The notes under the pieces: generated by a model
Database searches by the model: none
Told to the model about the DNA's origin: nothing
The model's input: the letters and a program-made list of their open reading frames with translations, nothing else
Shown here: positions 34,166 to 43,124 of the stretch, one piece after another
Layout of the letters: each line of letters begins with the position of its first letter
Position numbering within the stretch: the stretch's first letter is position 1
Assembly: GCF_018397995.1 (NCBI RefSeq)
Contig: NZ_BBQH01000011.1
Coordinates: 248,001 to 312,000 of the forward strand
Reading direction: 5' to 3'
Length of the DNA: 64,000 nt
Origin: Rhizomonospora bruguierae
GTDB lineage: Bacteria; Actinomycetota; Actinomycetes; Mycobacteriales; Micromonosporaceae
Translations under genes and position numbers: made by a program

Positions 34166-35562
34166 GCCGGAACCGCCTTCAGATCGTCCAGGGCCCGTTG
34201 CAACTCGCGCAGGTACACGTCGTGGCTCACCTCGAACCAGTGCCGGGGCGAGTCGGTGGGGGTGGCGTCCTTCCACCTGCCGCGGGCGCCGCCGCTGACC
34301 CGCTCCCGGAACCTGGCCGCCCGCTGCGGCGCGGCCTCCCGCAGCCGCAGCCAGCGGGCGAACGCGACGCTTTGCCAATGGGCCAGCGGCAGCACCCCGC
34401 TGTCCGGTTGGACCAGGCCGGCGACCGCCAGCGTCGGCTGGGCGGCCGGGAAGGTGTGCAGGTACAGGCGCGGGCGCCCGTCCGCGTCGCGGTCCAGCAG
34501 GCCGGGGTCGAGGAACTCGAACCTCGGCTCGTACCCGGTCGCCATCACCACCAGGTCCGGATCCAGTTCGCGGCCGTCGGTGAGGATCACCGAGTGCCGG
34601 GTGAAGCGGGCCACCTCCGGCACCGGCCGGATGCCGCCGTGCCCCACGTGGTGGAGCAGCTGGCCGTTGACGATCGGGTGGGACTGGAACACCCCGTGGT
34701 CCGGCCGGGGCAGCCCGAACCGGGTGAGGTCGCCGACCACCAGCCGCAGCACCCGGTGCATCAGCCGCTGGCGCAGCCACAGCGGCAGCCGCCAGCGCAG
34801 GACGCCCGCGTTGACCTGGTCGGTGGGGCGGCCCATCAGGTACTTCGGCGCGTACCAGTAGCCGCGGCGGGTGGAGTGCCAGCAGCGCGCCGCGTGCGTG
34901 GCCGCCTCGACCGCGATGTCGCAGCCGGTGTTGCCGCCGCCCACGACCAGAACCTTGCGGCCGCGCACCTGGTTCGGCTCCTTGTAGGCGGACCCGTGGA
35001 TGATCTCGCCCCGGTAGCTCTCCTGCCCCTCGTACGCGGGCATCCGCGGCGCCCAGTTGTGCCCGTTGGCGACCACCACCGCGGCGTACCGGGAGGTGCG
35101 CTGGGAGCCGCACCCCCCGGTGCTGCGGGTGGTGACGTCCCACCGGTCGCCACCGGCCGGCTCGACGCGCACCACCTCGGTGCCGAACCAGACGTGCGGC
35201 TTGAGTTCGAAATGCTCCGCGTACCGCTCCAGATAGGACAGCACCAGGCCGTGCGCCGGGTAGTCCGGCCAGGCGTCCGGCATCGGGAAATCCGGGTACT
35301 GGCTCATCGGCTTGGACGAGATCAGGTGGGTGCCGGCGGAGACCGGGCTGCGGTCGTGGCGCCAGTTCCAGGCGCCGCCCACGCCGGTCTCCCGCTCGTA
35401 GCAGTCCACCCCGAAGCCGTGCTCGAGCAGGTTCTTCACGGCGGCCAGCCCGCTCGCGCCGGCGCCGATCACGCACACGGTGCCGCCGCGGTCCGAGACC
35501 GCGCGACCGTCCCGGGTCAGCGGGAGGGTTCCGTTGGCGTCGTACCCGGGGTCCGTACTCAC
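34162..35562 (-). CDS. Flavin-containing monooxygenase (FMO/BVMO family)
   Basis: 466 residues. FAD-binding Rossmann motif CVIGAGASGLAAVKNL near residue 30, NADP Rossmann motif VLVVGGGNTGCDIAVEA near 200, the FMO-type motif YRGEIIHGSAYKE between them (variant of FxGxxxHxxxY/F) and the C-terminal ATGY motif VVMATGYEPRF. It oxygenates soft nucleophiles (N, S) or indole-type carbons using NADPH and O2. Start is GTG 35562, as the reading frame upstream belongs to the divergent-frame neighbour. FMOs accompany DMATS genes in some Streptomyces prenyl-indole loci; here the distance is about 7 kb, so the link is only suggestive. Confidence 0.9.
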   Translation of the reverse strand: MSTDPGYDANGTLPLTRDGRAVSDRGGTVCVIGAGASGLAAVKNLLEHGFGVDCYERETGVGGAWNWRHDRSPVSAGTHLISSKPMSQYPDFPMPDAWPDYPAHGLVLSYLERYAEHFELKPHVWFGTEVVRVEPAGGDRWDVTTRSTGGCGSQRTSRYAAVVVANGHNWAPRMPAYEGQESYRGEIIHGSAYKEPNQVRGRKVLVVGGGNTGCDIAVEAATHAARCWHSTRRGYWYAPKYLMGRPTDQVNAGVLRWRLPLWLRQRLMHRVLRLVVGDLTRFGLPRPDHGVFQSHPIVNGQLLHHVGHGGIRPVPEVARFTRHSVILTDGRELDPDLVVMATGYEPRFEFLDPGLLDRDADGRPRLYLHTFPAAQPTLAVAGLVQPDSGVLPLAHWQSVAFARWLRLREAAPQRAARFRERVSGGARGRWKDATPTDSPRHWFEVSHDVYLRELQRALDDLKAVPA

Positions 35563-35609
35563 GGACCGGAATCCTTCCCGTTCCGCCGCGCGGTTGTCCA
35601 CCCCTCCCG

Positions 35610-36314
35610 TTACGCCGGATTCGCGCCGGGGCCGGGCAGCGTGAGATCGGCCACGATCGCGAAGTGGTCGCTGGCCCGGCGGGCCGCCGGGGTGTCCACC
35701 ACCCGGTAGCCGCGCACCTCGATACGGGGGTCCACGAACAGCGCGTCGATCCGCTCGTACGGGTGCGCGACCGGGAACGTGTGCCGGTTGCCGGCGCCGG
35801 TCCGCTCGGCCACGTCCACCATGCCCTCGGCCAGGACGTTCCAAGCGGTACCGCCGGCGGGGCCCTCGTTCACGTCCACGCCGGCCACGAGGGGGGCGTC
35901 GAGGCCGGCGACCGCCTCGCGGAACTGGCGCGCCTGCGCCGGCCGCTCCTGCGGGTCCGTGGACAGGTGCGTGCCCGCCACCGCGAACCGCACCCCCTCG
36001 ACCGCACAGGTGGCGATCGCGGCGCCGCGCATGTGCCGGCCCGGCGTCAGCGGGTAGCGCACCGACCGGCTCGCCAGCACCCGCACCCGCAGGCTGGTGA
36101 GCAGCAGGTTGCCCAGCGAGTGCAGGCCGCCCTCGGCCACCACGAGGTCGAACGAGCGGGCCAGCGCGGCGGTCCGGTGCCGCCAGCGGAACCGACGCGG
36201 CCCCTCCTGCACCACCAGCACGTCCGGCCTCAGCTCGCGGACCACGTCGGCCAGCGCGTCCCGGTCGTCCCGGGACGAGTGGACGTTGTACGAGACGACG
36301 CGCAGACCGGTCAT
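35610..36314 (-). CDS. Endonuclease/exonuclease/phosphatase (EEP) family protein
   Basis: 234 residues. EEP-fold signatures: VVSYNVHSSRDD (Asn), DVLVVQEGPRR (metal Glu), AVAGTHLSTDPQER (His), LVAGVDVNEGPAGG (Asp/Asn) and the final catalytic RRASDHFAIVADL. It also has YERIDALFVDP. This set is intact, so it should cleave a phosphodiester or phosphomonoester; the substrate is not evident. Start is ATG 36314, 11 nt downstream of the glucokinase stop, so the two are probably co-transcribed. Confidence 0.88.
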   Translation of the reverse strand: MTGLRVVSYNVHSSRDDRDALADVVRELRPDVLVVQEGPRRFRWRHRTAALARSFDLVVAEGGLHSLGNLLLTSLRVRVLASRSVRYPLTPGRHMRGAAIATCAVEGVRFAVAGTHLSTDPQERPAQARQFREAVAGLDAPLVAGVDVNEGPAGGTAWNVLAEGMVDVAERTGAGNRHTFPVAHPYERIDALFVDPRIEVRGYRVVDTPAARRASDHFAIVADLTLPGPGANPA

Positions 36315-36325
36315 CGGCGGGCCGG

Positions 36326-37273
36326 TCAGCGCAGCCGGGCCAGGTCGGCCGCGCCGATCATGCCGGCGGGGTTGCCCAGCTCGGCCGGGACCACCGGGGC
36401 GATCGGCGAGCGACCCCGCTGCGCCAGCGCCTCCTGGTACGCCGCCCGGGCCGGCGCCAGCAGCAGGTCGCCCGCGTCCACCACGCCGCCGCCGACGACC
36501 AGCACCTGCGGGTCCAGGACCTGCACCAGGTCCGCGAGGCCGACGCCGAGCCACCGGCCCAGCGTGGCGAACGCCTCCCGGGCCACCTCATCGCCGGCGT
36601 GCGCGGCGACGGTCACCATCGGCCCGGTGATCGCCGACACCTCGCCGCCGGCCAGTTCCAGCAGGCCGCTGGCCCGCTGCGGCTCGTCCTTGGCGCCCTG
36701 CTGGGCGAACCGGACCAGCGCGTTGCCGCTCGCGTACTGCTCCAGGCAGCCCTGCCGGCCGCAGCCGCACAACTGGCCGGCCGGGATCATGGACATGTGC
36801 CCCAGTTCGGCGGCGATCCCGTGCGCCCCGCGGACCAGCCCGCCGCCGAGCACGATGCCACCGCCGACGCCGGTCCCGATGGTCAGCATCACCATCGAGT
36901 CGTCGGCGTCCCGGGCCGCGCCGTAGCGGAACTCCGCCCACGCCGCCGCGTTCGCGTCGTTCTCCACCACCACGGGCAGGCCGGTGGCGGCCGCCACGTA
37001 CTCGCGCAGCGGCTCGTCCCGCCAGGCGATGTTCGGCGCGAACAGCACCACCGAGCGGGTCTGGTCGATCCAGCCCGCGGCGCCGATGCCCACCGCCTCG
37101 ACCTCGTGGGCGGCCGACAGTTCCCGGACCACCTCGACGATGGTGTCCCGCAGCACGGCCGGGTCGTCGGCCGGCGTGTCCCGCCGCGCCTGCGCGATCA
37201 CCGCGCCGGACGGATCCACCACGCCGGCGGCCACCTTGGTGCCCCCGATGTCGACCCCGATCGTCAGCGTCAC
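36326..37273 (-). CDS. glkA: ROK-family glucokinase
   Basis: 315 residues. The ATP-binding start is TIGVDIGGTKVAAGVVD and the sugar-binding/catalytic region VVENDANAAAWAEFRYG with the catalytic Asp. TIGTGVGGGIVLGG and the ROK zinc site GHMSMIPAGQLCGCGRQGCL (His plus three Cys) follow. This matches actinobacterial glucokinases, which phosphorylate glucose and can mediate carbon repression. Start is GTG 37273. First gene of a short operon with the EEP protein. Confidence 0.92.
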   Translation of the reverse strand: MTLTIGVDIGGTKVAAGVVDPSGAVIAQARRDTPADDPAVLRDTIVEVVRELSAAHEVEAVGIGAAGWIDQTRSVVLFAPNIAWRDEPLREYVAAATGLPVVVENDANAAAWAEFRYGAARDADDSMVMLTIGTGVGGGIVLGGGLVRGAHGIAAELGHMSMIPAGQLCGCGRQGCLEQYASGNALVRFAQQGAKDEPQRASGLLELAGGEVSAITGPMVTVAAHAGDEVAREAFATLGRWLGVGLADLVQVLDPQVLVVGGGVVDAGDLLLAPARAAYQEALAQRGRSPIAPVVPAELGNPAGMIGAADLARLR

Positions 37274-37321
37274 CCGCGCCGCCCTTCCCTCGTGCCTACG
37301 TTCTACCCGCCGCGCGCCGGC

Positions 37322-38137
37322 TCAGCCTGTGCCGCCGCCGAGATCATCGTCCACGGGCGGCTCCGGCGGCACCGCCCGGACGGCCTTCTTGGCCACCTTC
37401 TTGGCGACCGCCTTCTTCGCGACCGCCTTCTTGGCGACCTTCTTCGCGGCGGCCGGCCGCGGGGGCTCGGCAGCGGCGGCGCCGGCGCCCAGCTCGGTCG
37501 CGGCGCCCGCGATGTCGGCCGCACCCACCTCGCTCGCGGTTCCGGCCGGGCCCGCAGCGCCCACGGCTCCGGCGGCGCCCGCGGCGGTCGCGGCCGCCCA
37601 GGGGTCGGTCTCCGGATCCGGAGCGGGGCGGGCCACGGGCGGCTGGGGCCCGCGGGTCGCCGCGCGCCAGACGGTGTCGCTCTCCACCCCGGCCGCACCC
37701 GCCCTCCCGGCCGGCTCACCGCCTGCTTTCCCGGCCGGCTCACCGCCCGGCTTCCGGGCCGGCTCCGCAGCCTGCTTCCCGGCCGGCTTCCACGCCCGAT
37801 CCTCGGCCGGCGGCTCGGGGGCGAGCGCGCGCAGCAGGCTCGCCACCCCGGCGGCCAGGTCACCGGCGCCGGTGGCGAGCCGCTCGGCTACCTCCGGGCC
37901 GGGGTCGCGCATCGCGGCGATCAGCCGGCAGACGGGGCACACGCAGCAGTCGGGGCTGTCGTTGGCCACCCGGTACTCCCGGTGCGGCGCGCCGAACAGG
38001 CCGTCCAGCAGGGCGGAGCCACCGCCCCGGCGACCCAGGCCGCGGGCGGCCACGGTGGCGGCGGCCAGCGCGGCGGCGACCAGGCGCTCGGCTTCCTCCC
38101 GCGCCGAGCCCACCGGGTCACCGGTGCCCCCGGCCAT
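37322..38137 (-). CDS. Hypothetical protein with Lys/Ala-rich histone-like tail
   Basis: 271 residues. The N-terminal about 100 residues form a helical domain with a Cys cluster (DSPDCCVCPVCRLIAAMRD), a plausible metal site. The middle is a disordered Pro/Ala/Gly region. The C-terminus carries repeats of AKKVAKKAVAKKA, like the basic tails of actinobacterial nucleoid proteins and histone H1. A nucleic-acid-associated role is a guess from composition. Start ATG 38137 shares one base with the stop of the SRPBCC gene (TGATG). Confidence 0.75.
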   Translation of the reverse strand: MAGGTGDPVGSAREEAERLVAAALAAATVAARGLGRRGGGSALLDGLFGAPHREYRVANDSPDCCVCPVCRLIAAMRDPGPEVAERLATGAGDLAAGVASLLRALAPEPPAEDRAWKPAGKQAAEPARKPGGEPAGKAGGEPAGRAGAAGVESDTVWRAATRGPQPPVARPAPDPETDPWAAATAAGAAGAVGAAGPAGTASEVGAADIAGAATELGAGAAAAEPPRPAAAKKVAKKAVAKKAVAKKVAKKAVRAVPPEPPVDDDLGGGTG

Positions 38138-38592
38138 CAGCCCGCCGCGCCGAGCGACTCGACGCGCCGCTTCAGCGAGCGCAGCGCGGTATCCATGATC
38201 ATCTTCTCCGCCTTGCGCTTGAACATCCCGAGCATGCCGATCGACAACTCCACCGCCAGGGTGTACGTGACCGTGCTCGTCCCGTCGCCGTTGTCCTCGA
38301 TGTCGTACGAGCCGTCCTGCGCCCGCTGCATCTTCGAGGGCGCCACCAGGTGCCACTCGACGCGGCTCAGATCCTCGGCGTACTCGTACCGCAGCGTGTA
38401 CTCGTCGGCCATCGGCCCGGCGTCCAGCACGAACCGGACCTGGCTGGCGTACCCGTCCTCGTACTCCTCGACCACCTCGGCCTCGCGCACCGCGTCGGCC
38501 CACTCGGGGTACCGGGCGAAGTCGCTGACCACCGCCGCCACCGCGGCCGGCGGCGCGGCGACGACGATCGACTGGGTGGAGGTGTCGGCCAT
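38137..38592 (-). CDS. SRPBCC (START-like) lipid/ligand-binding protein
   Basis: 151 residues. START/polyketide-cyclase-like fold: SIVVAAPPAAVAAVVSDFAR, YPEWADAVREAEVV, a run of beta-strands (YASQVRFVLDAG, YTLRYEYAEDLSRVEWHLVA, TSTVTYTLAVEL) and the long C-terminal helix RKAEKMIMDTALRSLKRRV. Cytosolic. It is divergent from the acyl-CoA ligase gene, so a role in lipid or acyl handling is possible. Start ATG 38592. Confidence 0.9.
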   Translation of the reverse strand: MADTSTQSIVVAAPPAAVAAVVSDFARYPEWADAVREAEVVEEYEDGYASQVRFVLDAGPMADEYTLRYEYAEDLSRVEWHLVAPSKMQRAQDGSYDIEDNGDGTSTVTYTLAVELSIGMLGMFKRKAEKMIMDTALRSLKRRVESLGAAG

Positions 38593-38703
38593 GGTGCGCA
38601 GGCTACCGCGTACCCGGATGGCGTCCCGTGGGCGGCTCGCCACCGTCCGTTCCCCGGTCGGGTAGGTTCCATATCACGGGCGACGAGGGCGGGACGAGGG
38701 GCG

Positions 38704-40527
38704 GTGGGTGCCGAAGTGCGGGAGTTCTCCGTACCACCGGTGGTGACGGTCGGCGACGCGGCCAACCTCACGGACCCGGTCTGGGACAACGCGGACGCGC
38801 ACCCGGCGGACGTGCAGTTCCGGCGCCGGTCCGGCGACCCCGGCCAGGGCGCCGGCTGGCAGGACGTGACCTGCGCGCAGTTCCGCGACGAGGTGGTCGC
38901 GGTCGCCCGCGGGCTGATCGCCCAGGGGGTCGGGCCGGGCGACCGGGTGGGCCTGATGAGCCGCACGCGCTACGAGTGGACGCTGCTGGACTACGCGATC
39001 TGGGCGGCCGGCGCGGTCACCGTGCCGATCTACGAGACGTCCAGCGCCGAGCAGGTGGCGTGGGTGCTGTCCGATTCCGGCGCCACCGCCGCCGTGCTGG
39101 AGAGCACCGCGCACGCGGAGCTCCTGGCCGGGGTCCGGGAGCAGGTGCCGGCGCTGAACAAGGTCTGGCAGATCGACCTCGGCGCGGTGGCGGACCTGGT
39201 CGCGGCCGGCGCCGGGGTGGAGCCGGAGCGGGTGGCCGAGCGCCGCCGCGCGGTCCGGGCGGACGACCTGGCCACGATCATCTACACCAGCGGCACCACC
39301 GGCCGCCCCAAGGGTTGCGTGCTCACCCACCGGAACATCTACGCGGACACCGCCAACGCGGTGGCGGCCCTGCCCGAACTGTTTCACCGGGGCGCCTCGA
39401 CGCTGCTGTTCCTGCCGCTGGCGCACGCGTTCGCGCGGCTGATCCAGGTCGGCGTGGTGCAGGGCCGGGCCACCATGGGGCACACCGCGGACACGACGAA
39501 CCTGGTCGACGCGCTCCAGGAGTTCAAGCCGACGTTCGTGCTGTCGGTGCCGCGGGTGTTCGAGAAGGTGCACTCGGGGGCCCGGCAGCGGGCCGAGGCG
39601 GAGGGCAAGGCGAAGATCTTCGACCGGGCCGAGCGGGTGGCGGTCGCCTACAGCCGGGCCAAGGATTCCCCGGGCGGCCCCGGCCTGCGCCTGCGCCTGG
39701 AGCACGCGCTGTTCGACCGTCTGGTCTACACCAAGCTGCGCGCCGCCCTCGGCGGCCGCTGCACGCACGCCATCTCCGGCGGTGCGCCGCTGGGCGAGCG
39801 GCTCGCGCACTTCTTCCGCGGCGTCGGGCTCACCGTCTTCGAGGGGTACGGGCTGACCGAGACCTCGCCGGCGGCCGCGGCGAACATCTCCGGGGCGACC
39901 CGCATCGGCACGGTCGGCCGCCCGCTGCCCGGGGTGGCGATCCGGGTGGCCGACGATGGCGAGGTCCTCATCTCCGGCCAGATCGTGTTCCGCGGCTACT
40001 GGAACAACGAGGCCGCCAGCCGGGAGGTCCTGGATCCGGACGGCTGGTTCCACAGCGGCGACCTCGGCGACCTGGACGCGGACGGCTTCCTGCGGATCAC
40101 CGGGCGGAAGAAGGAGATCATCGTGACCGCGGCCGGCAAGAACGTCTCGCCCGCCGTGCTCGAGGACCGGCTCCGCGCCCACCCGCTGATCAGCCAGGCG
40201 CTGGTGGTCGGCGACCGGCGCCCGTTCGTGGCGGCACTGGTCACCATCGACGAGGACGCCTGGCCCGGGTGGCTGGCCTCGGTTGGTCGCCCGGCCGGCA
40301 CCAGCGTCGCCGACCTGCGCGAGGACCCGGGGCTGCTGGCCGCGGTCCAGCAGGCGGTGGACGAGGCGAATGCCGCGGTCTCGCACGCCGAGGCGATCAA
40401 GGTGGTCCGGATCCTGCCCCGGGACTTCAGCGAGGCGACCGGCGAGCTGACCCCCTCCCTGAAGGTCAAGCGCGCCGTGGTGCAGAAGGAGTTTGCCGCT
40501 GAGATCGATGCGATCTACAACCGTTGA
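38704..40527 (+). CDS. fadD: Long-chain fatty-acid-CoA ligase (AMP-forming)
   Basis: 607 residues, FadD15/ACSL-like. It activates fatty acid with ATP to acyl-AMP, then acyl-CoA. P-loop motif IIYTSGTTGRPKGCVLTH, A5-type FEGYGLTETSPAAAAN, A7 WFHSGDLGDLDADGF, A8 RITGRKKEIIVTAAGKNVSP and the C-terminal Lys segment LTPSLKVKR are all present. Start GTG 38704 follows GAGGGG; the reading frame is open further upstream across the divergent promoter, and GTG 38716 is an alternative. The downstream sensor kinase gene starts inside its last codons. Confidence 0.93.
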   Translation: MGAEVREFSVPPVVTVGDAANLTDPVWDNADAHPADVQFRRRSGDPGQGAGWQDVTCAQFRDEVVAVARGLIAQGVGPGDRVGLMSRTRYEWTLLDYAIWAAGAVTVPIYETSSAEQVAWVLSDSGATAAVLESTAHAELLAGVREQVPALNKVWQIDLGAVADLVAAGAGVEPERVAERRRAVRADDLATIIYTSGTTGRPKGCVLTHRNIYADTANAVAALPELFHRGASTLLFLPLAHAFARLIQVGVVQGRATMGHTADTTNLVDALQEFKPTFVLSVPRVFEKVHSGARQRAEAEGKAKIFDRAERVAVAYSRAKDSPGGPGLRLRLEHALFDRLVYTKLRAALGGRCTHAISGGAPLGERLAHFFRGVGLTVFEGYGLTETSPAAAANISGATRIGTVGRPLPGVAIRVADDGEVLISGQIVFRGYWNNEAASREVLDPDGWFHSGDLGDLDADGFLRITGRKKEIIVTAAGKNVSPAVLEDRLRAHPLISQALVVGDRRPFVAALVTIDEDAWPGWLASVGRPAGTSVADLREDPGLLAAVQQAVDEANAAVSHAEAIKVVRILPRDFSEATGELTPSLKVKRAVVQKEFAAEIDAIYNR

Positions 40528-42244
40528 GCCGGCCGGCCGGCGGGGCGCGGCCCTGGCCCTGACCGGCCCCGGCCCCGCGCGCGCCACCCCGGCGCTGGAC
40601 GCGGACGCGATCGGGCTGCCGCATCCCCTCGCGCTGGCCGCCCGGGTCATCCTGCTCGGCCTGGTGGCCGTGCTGACCCTGCTGGCCACCCGGGACGTGG
40701 CCGAGCTGCGGTGGGTCGGGCTGCTCGCGCTGTGCGCGGTGCCGGCCGTGCTGGCCGCCGGGCACCGGGTGGTGGGCACCCTGGCCCGGCTGGCCGAGGT
40801 GCTGGTCGTCGCGTTCGGCGCCAGCGACGTGGCCGCCGCGGCGATGGTCAAGCCGTCCGGGCTGGCCGCCGCCGTGGTCCTGCCGTACCTGTGCGTGCCG
40901 CTCACCTCCGCCGCGCTGCACCGGCGCGGGGTCGAGGCGGCCGCCCTGCTCGGGGTCGCCGCCGCCGCGCTGGTGGGCAGCGGCGCGGTCACCGACACCG
41001 GCGCCGGCCGGCAGATCGGCCAGGCGTGGTATCTGGCGGTCAGCGCACAGTGGCTGGTGCTGGCGGCGCTCGGCACGCTCGCCGCGCGGGCCCTGCAACG
41101 CGCGATGAGCGCCCGCGACGAGCGCCCCCAGCCGTACGCGGAGGCGACCCGGCTGCTGACCCAGCTGCGCAGCGTCGCCCGCCAGCTGCCCGGCGCCACC
41201 CTGGACCCGGGCGGCATCTCCGAGCACCTGCTGGAGGAACTGCGCGGCTTCGCCCGGGCCGACCGGGCGGCGGTGCTGTCCGCGAGCGGCGGCGGCCGGC
41301 TCGTCGTGCTCGCCCAGGCCGGGGCCGACCGGGTCGACTGGGAGACCACGTTGGACGCCGACTCGGCGATCGCCGACGCGTGGGCCACCCAGGAGCCGCA
41401 GGTCGCCAACCGCTCGCAGGCCCGCTCCGACCAGCGCGGGGACGTGTCGGCACTGGTCGTGCCGCTGGTCGCCGGGGTGCGTACGGTCGGCCTGGTGGCG
41501 CTGGAGGCGGACGTCGCCAACGCGTACCCGTCGCCGGTGATGAACCGGGTCGCCGAGCTGGCCGCGCCGGCCGCGCTGCGCCTGGAGGCCGCGCTGCTGT
41601 TCGACGAGGTGCGCTCGCTGGCCACCAACGAGGAGCGGCAGCGGCTGGCCCGGGAGATCCACGACGGGGTGGCGCAGGAACTGGTGATGGTCGGCTACGG
41701 CATCGACAACGCCCTGGCCACGCTCCCCGGGACCGCGACCGAGTCCGCGGACGAGCTGCGCAGCCTGCGCGGCGAGGTGACCCGGGTGATCACCGAGCTG
41801 CGGCTGAGCCTGTTCGAGCTGCGCTCCGAGGTGGACCGGCACGGCGGGCTGGCCGCCGCGATCGCCGAGTACGCCCGCACGGTTGGCGCCTCCGCCGGGC
41901 TGCGGGTGCACCTGTCGCTGGACGAGTCGACCGCCCGGCTGCCCGCCGCCACCGAGGCTGAGCTGCTCAGAATCGCCCAAGAGGCGATCACCAATGCCCG
42001 TAAGCACGCCGGGGCCGCGAACCTTTGGGTGACTTGTGCCGTTGATCCCCCATTTGCTCAGATAGAAGTGTCGGACGACGGACAGGGCATCCCCGACCAG
42101 CGGCCGGACGGCCGGTACGGCCTTGCGATCATGGCGGAGAGGGCGGAACGTATCCGAGGCCGTCTGGAGATCAGACCGCGACACCCCAGCGGAACAACAG
42201 TCGCGGTAGTGCTCGGAACCTCGCCTCGACGCGATAGCTTGTAG
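40508..42244 (+). CDS. GAF-domain sensor histidine kinase (HisKA_3 type)
   Basis: 578 residues. An N-terminal membrane region with about five or six helices (about 35-190) precedes a GAF domain (about 215-370, HLLEELRGFARADRAAVLSA ... SALVVPLVAGVRTVGLVALE). The phosphotransfer box EERQRLAREIHDGVAQELVM and a HATPase domain (LLRIAQEAITNARKHAGA, VSDDGQGIPD, GRYGLAIMAERA) follow. Start ATG 40508 is chosen; TTG 40493 is possible. It overlaps the fadD stop by 20 nt and is followed by its response regulator after 29 nt. Confidence 0.92.
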   Translation: MRSTTVEPAGRRGAALALTGPGPARATPALDADAIGLPHPLALAARVILLGLVAVLTLLATRDVAELRWVGLLALCAVPAVLAAGHRVVGTLARLAEVLVVAFGASDVAAAAMVKPSGLAAAVVLPYLCVPLTSAALHRRGVEAAALLGVAAAALVGSGAVTDTGAGRQIGQAWYLAVSAQWLVLAALGTLAARALQRAMSARDERPQPYAEATRLLTQLRSVARQLPGATLDPGGISEHLLEELRGFARADRAAVLSASGGGRLVVLAQAGADRVDWETTLDADSAIADAWATQEPQVANRSQARSDQRGDVSALVVPLVAGVRTVGLVALEADVANAYPSPVMNRVAELAAPAALRLEAALLFDEVRSLATNEERQRLAREIHDGVAQELVMVGYGIDNALATLPGTATESADELRSLRGEVTRVITELRLSLFELRSEVDRHGGLAAAIAEYARTVGASAGLRVHLSLDESTARLPAATEAELLRIAQEAITNARKHAGAANLWVTCAVDPPFAQIEVSDDGQGIPDQRPDGRYGLAIMAERAERIRGRLEIRPRHPSGTTVAVVLGTSPRRDSL

Positions 42245-42273
42245 CGAGCACCAGGAATGGGAGACATTCGCGC

Positions 42274-42948
42274 ATGACAACCCCCAGCCCCGTCCCGGCC
42301 GGCGGCCGGACCAAGGTTCTGCTCGTCGACGACCACGACCTGATCCGCAAGGGCCTTCGCCACGCGTTCGAGCGGGATCGCCAGTTCGAGGTGGTGGGCG
42401 AGGCCGCGACCGCGGCCGAGGCGGTCCGCCAGGCCGGCGCCCTCCAGCCCGATGTGGTCATCATGGACCTGCGGCTGCCCGACGGCAGCGGCCTGGAGGC
42501 GACCCGGGCGCTACGCAAGAACAGCGCCACGATGGGCATCGTCGTGCTCACCATGTACGCCGGCGACGACCAGTTGTTCGGCGCCCTCGAGGCCGGCGCC
42601 AGCGCGTTCGTGCCGAAGACCGCCCCCGCCGACGAGGTCGTGGCCGCCGCCCGGCACGCCGCCTCGGCGCCCAGCGCGTTCACCGCGGCCGACCTGGCCG
42701 AGGCGATGAAGCGCCGGCTCGCCCCGCAGGGCCCGCAACTGTCTCCCCGCGAGGGCCAGGTCCTGCGCCTGCTCGCGGACGGGATGAGCGTCGCCGGCAT
42801 CGCCAAGCAGCTGTTCGTCAGCGAGTCCACCGCCAAGACGCACATCTCCAAGCTGTACGAGAAGCTGGGCGCCGCCAACCGGGCGCAGGCGCTGATGACC
42901 GCGCTGCGGCTGGGCCTGCTCGAGGCGCCCGACGCGCCGAAGTTCTGA
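42274..42948 (+). CDS. NarL/LuxR-family response regulator
   Basis: 224 residues. Receiver domain with acidic pair VLLVDDHDLIRKGL, acceptor Asp in VVIMDLRLPDGSG, switch Thr in IVVLTMYAGDD and Lys in AFVPKTAPADEV. LuxR helix-turn-helix: LSPREGQVLRLLADGMSVAG and ESTAKTHISKLYEKL. It is the cognate partner of the kinase immediately upstream. Start ATG 42274. Confidence 0.95.
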   Translation: MTTPSPVPAGGRTKVLLVDDHDLIRKGLRHAFERDRQFEVVGEAATAAEAVRQAGALQPDVVIMDLRLPDGSGLEATRALRKNSATMGIVVLTMYAGDDQLFGALEAGASAFVPKTAPADEVVAAARHAASAPSAFTAADLAEAMKRRLAPQGPQLSPREGQVLRLLADGMSVAGIAKQLFVSESTAKTHISKLYEKLGAANRAQALMTALRLGLLEAPDAPKF

Positions 42949-42963
42949 CGCCCGCGCCCCGAC

Positions 42964-42986
42964 CGGCCCCTTCTCCGGCGGGGCCG
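42964..42986 (+). terminator. Hairpin after the response regulator gene
   Basis: A perfect 7-bp stem, CGGCCCC (42964-42970) with GGGGCCG (42980-42986) and a 9-nt loop, begins 16 nt after the stop of the response regulator gene. No U-tract follows. Such GC-rich stems are common by chance here, so this is a modest call. Confidence 0.4.
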
Positions 42987-43124
42987 CCGCGCGGCGCCAG
43001 TGGCGGCGAGGCGCGCGGCACGGCGCGTCGGTACCACGATTCACGAGTCGCCGCCCGGCGCGGCGCCGGCGGCCGCCTGGACCGCGCTACCGGGTGACCG
43101 GACGGCTCGTTCGTGCCCGACGGG

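Noticed and set aside
38674-41628. 984-codon minus-strand open frame opposite fadD and the sensor kinase
   Set aside because: Antisense shadow without motifs; the plus strand has complete AMP-ligase and kinase signatures.
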